Shown here piece by piece: positions 63,772 to 64,000 of a DNA stretch of 64,000 nt (position 1 is the stretch's first letter; the number at the start of each line of letters is the position of its first letter). The notes under the pieces are model-generated. The model worked only from the letters and a program-made list of their open reading frames with translations. It made no database searches and was not told where the DNA came from. This DNA comes from Bacillus sp. FJAT-49736. Its GTDB lineage: Bacteria; Bacillota; Bacilli; Bacillales; Bacillaceae_C. The stretch spans positions 1,134,960-1,198,959 of the forward strand of contig NZ_JAGYPI010000001.1 in the NCBI RefSeq assembly GCF_018343615.1. The letters are read 5' to 3'. The translations under genes were made by a program, and so were the position numbers.

Positions 63772-64000
63772 ATGTTTGCATCAGTAAATATTTCGTAAAC
63801 GAATGGAAGCAAGAAGCAGCGGTTACCCAAAAAGTGCTGGACGTGCTAACAGATGAATCGTTAAATCAAGAAGTTTCTCCAGGACTATACAGCATAGGAA
63901 GCCTGGCATGGCACCTAACTGGAGCAGTATACTACTTTCCTTCACAGGTAGGATTAACGTTCGAGGTTCCTGATCTTCAAAAGGAAGCGCCAAAATCTGC
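63772..64000 (+). pseudogene. DinB-family gene, frameshifted near its start and cut by the window edge
   Basis: ATG at 63772 follows GGAGGAGG at correct spacing but meets TAA after eight codons (M-F-A-S-V-N-I-S). Adding one A after GTAAA (63784-63788) restores M-F-A-S-V-K-Y-F-V-N-E-W-K-Q and a frame open to base 64000: V-L-D-V-L-T-D-E-S-L, then S-L-A-W-H-L-T-G, the DinB/YfiT-type helix with a metal His. No start codon exists in the shifted frame. Either a disabling deletion in an A-run or a sequencing error; the rest lies outside the window. Confidence 0.72.

Overview
The window is AT-rich DNA from a low-GC Gram-positive of the Bacillaceae (Bacillus-like). The signs are strong GGAGG-type ribosome binding sites with frequent TTG and GTG starts, lipoboxes, catabolite-repression (cre-like) sites, a ComK homologue, NfrA- and YqxD/YxjI-like proteins, a LytR-CpsA-Psr enzyme, and sugar ABC importers without their own ATPase. 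I see no rRNA, tRNA, CRISPR array, prophage or complete insertion sequence. Most of it is accessory chromosome made of many short operons, each closed by a clear rho-independent terminator.

Layout. 1-5 kb: the edge of a CAP-associated protein, a metallo-hydrolase, an aminoglycoside-adenylyltransferase-like gene with a methyltransferase, and an ECF sigma factor followed by two VOC genes. 5-7 kb: tag and a YqxD-like gene, set among two kinds of intergenic repeat. 7-14 kb: a sigma-54 enhancer-binding regulator and its probable target operon (amidohydrolase, MFS transporter, M20 hydrolase), with paired palindromes, a -24/-12 promoter and a cre. 14-21 kb: a lipoprotein, a lipoprotein serpin and a MarR/MMPL exporter pair. 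21-27 kb: a comK homologue behind a leader peptide and competing hairpins, a tiny Arg/Phe/Gly-rich peptide gene, a rifamycin phosphotransferase, a LURP-one protein and a lipoprotein.

27-34 kb is an alpha-galactoside operon: GH4 enzyme, ABC binding protein, two permeases, PfkB kinase and GntR regulator, headed by 29-bp direct repeats. 34-38 kb holds gene relics (NhaC antiporter, probable SDR), an IRG-like GTPase next to a membrane-anchored NERD protein, a decayed type I toxin copy and a Nudix hydrolase. 38-50 kb has a Bcr-type MFS pump, a small 45-residue protein and a LacI-controlled beta-glucoside cluster: a family-5 binding protein, two permeases, two ATPases, GH1 and GH30. This would import beta-glucosyl oligosaccharides intact and cleave them inside the cell.

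50-64 kb carries mostly single-gene units: a secreted protein, an RpoA-CTD-like HhH protein, a P-loop kinase-like protein, a sirtuin, a beta-lactamase-fold protein, a HIT protein, a luciferase-like oxidoreductase, an intact Hol-Tox type I toxin-antitoxin locus, two nitroreductases, RlmD, a CWC protein, an MFS pump, an LCP enzyme and a frameshifted DinB gene at the right edge. The signals I would follow first are the comK leader, the intact and decayed copies of the type I toxin locus, the GTPase/NERD pair, the sigma-54 module and the repeat families.
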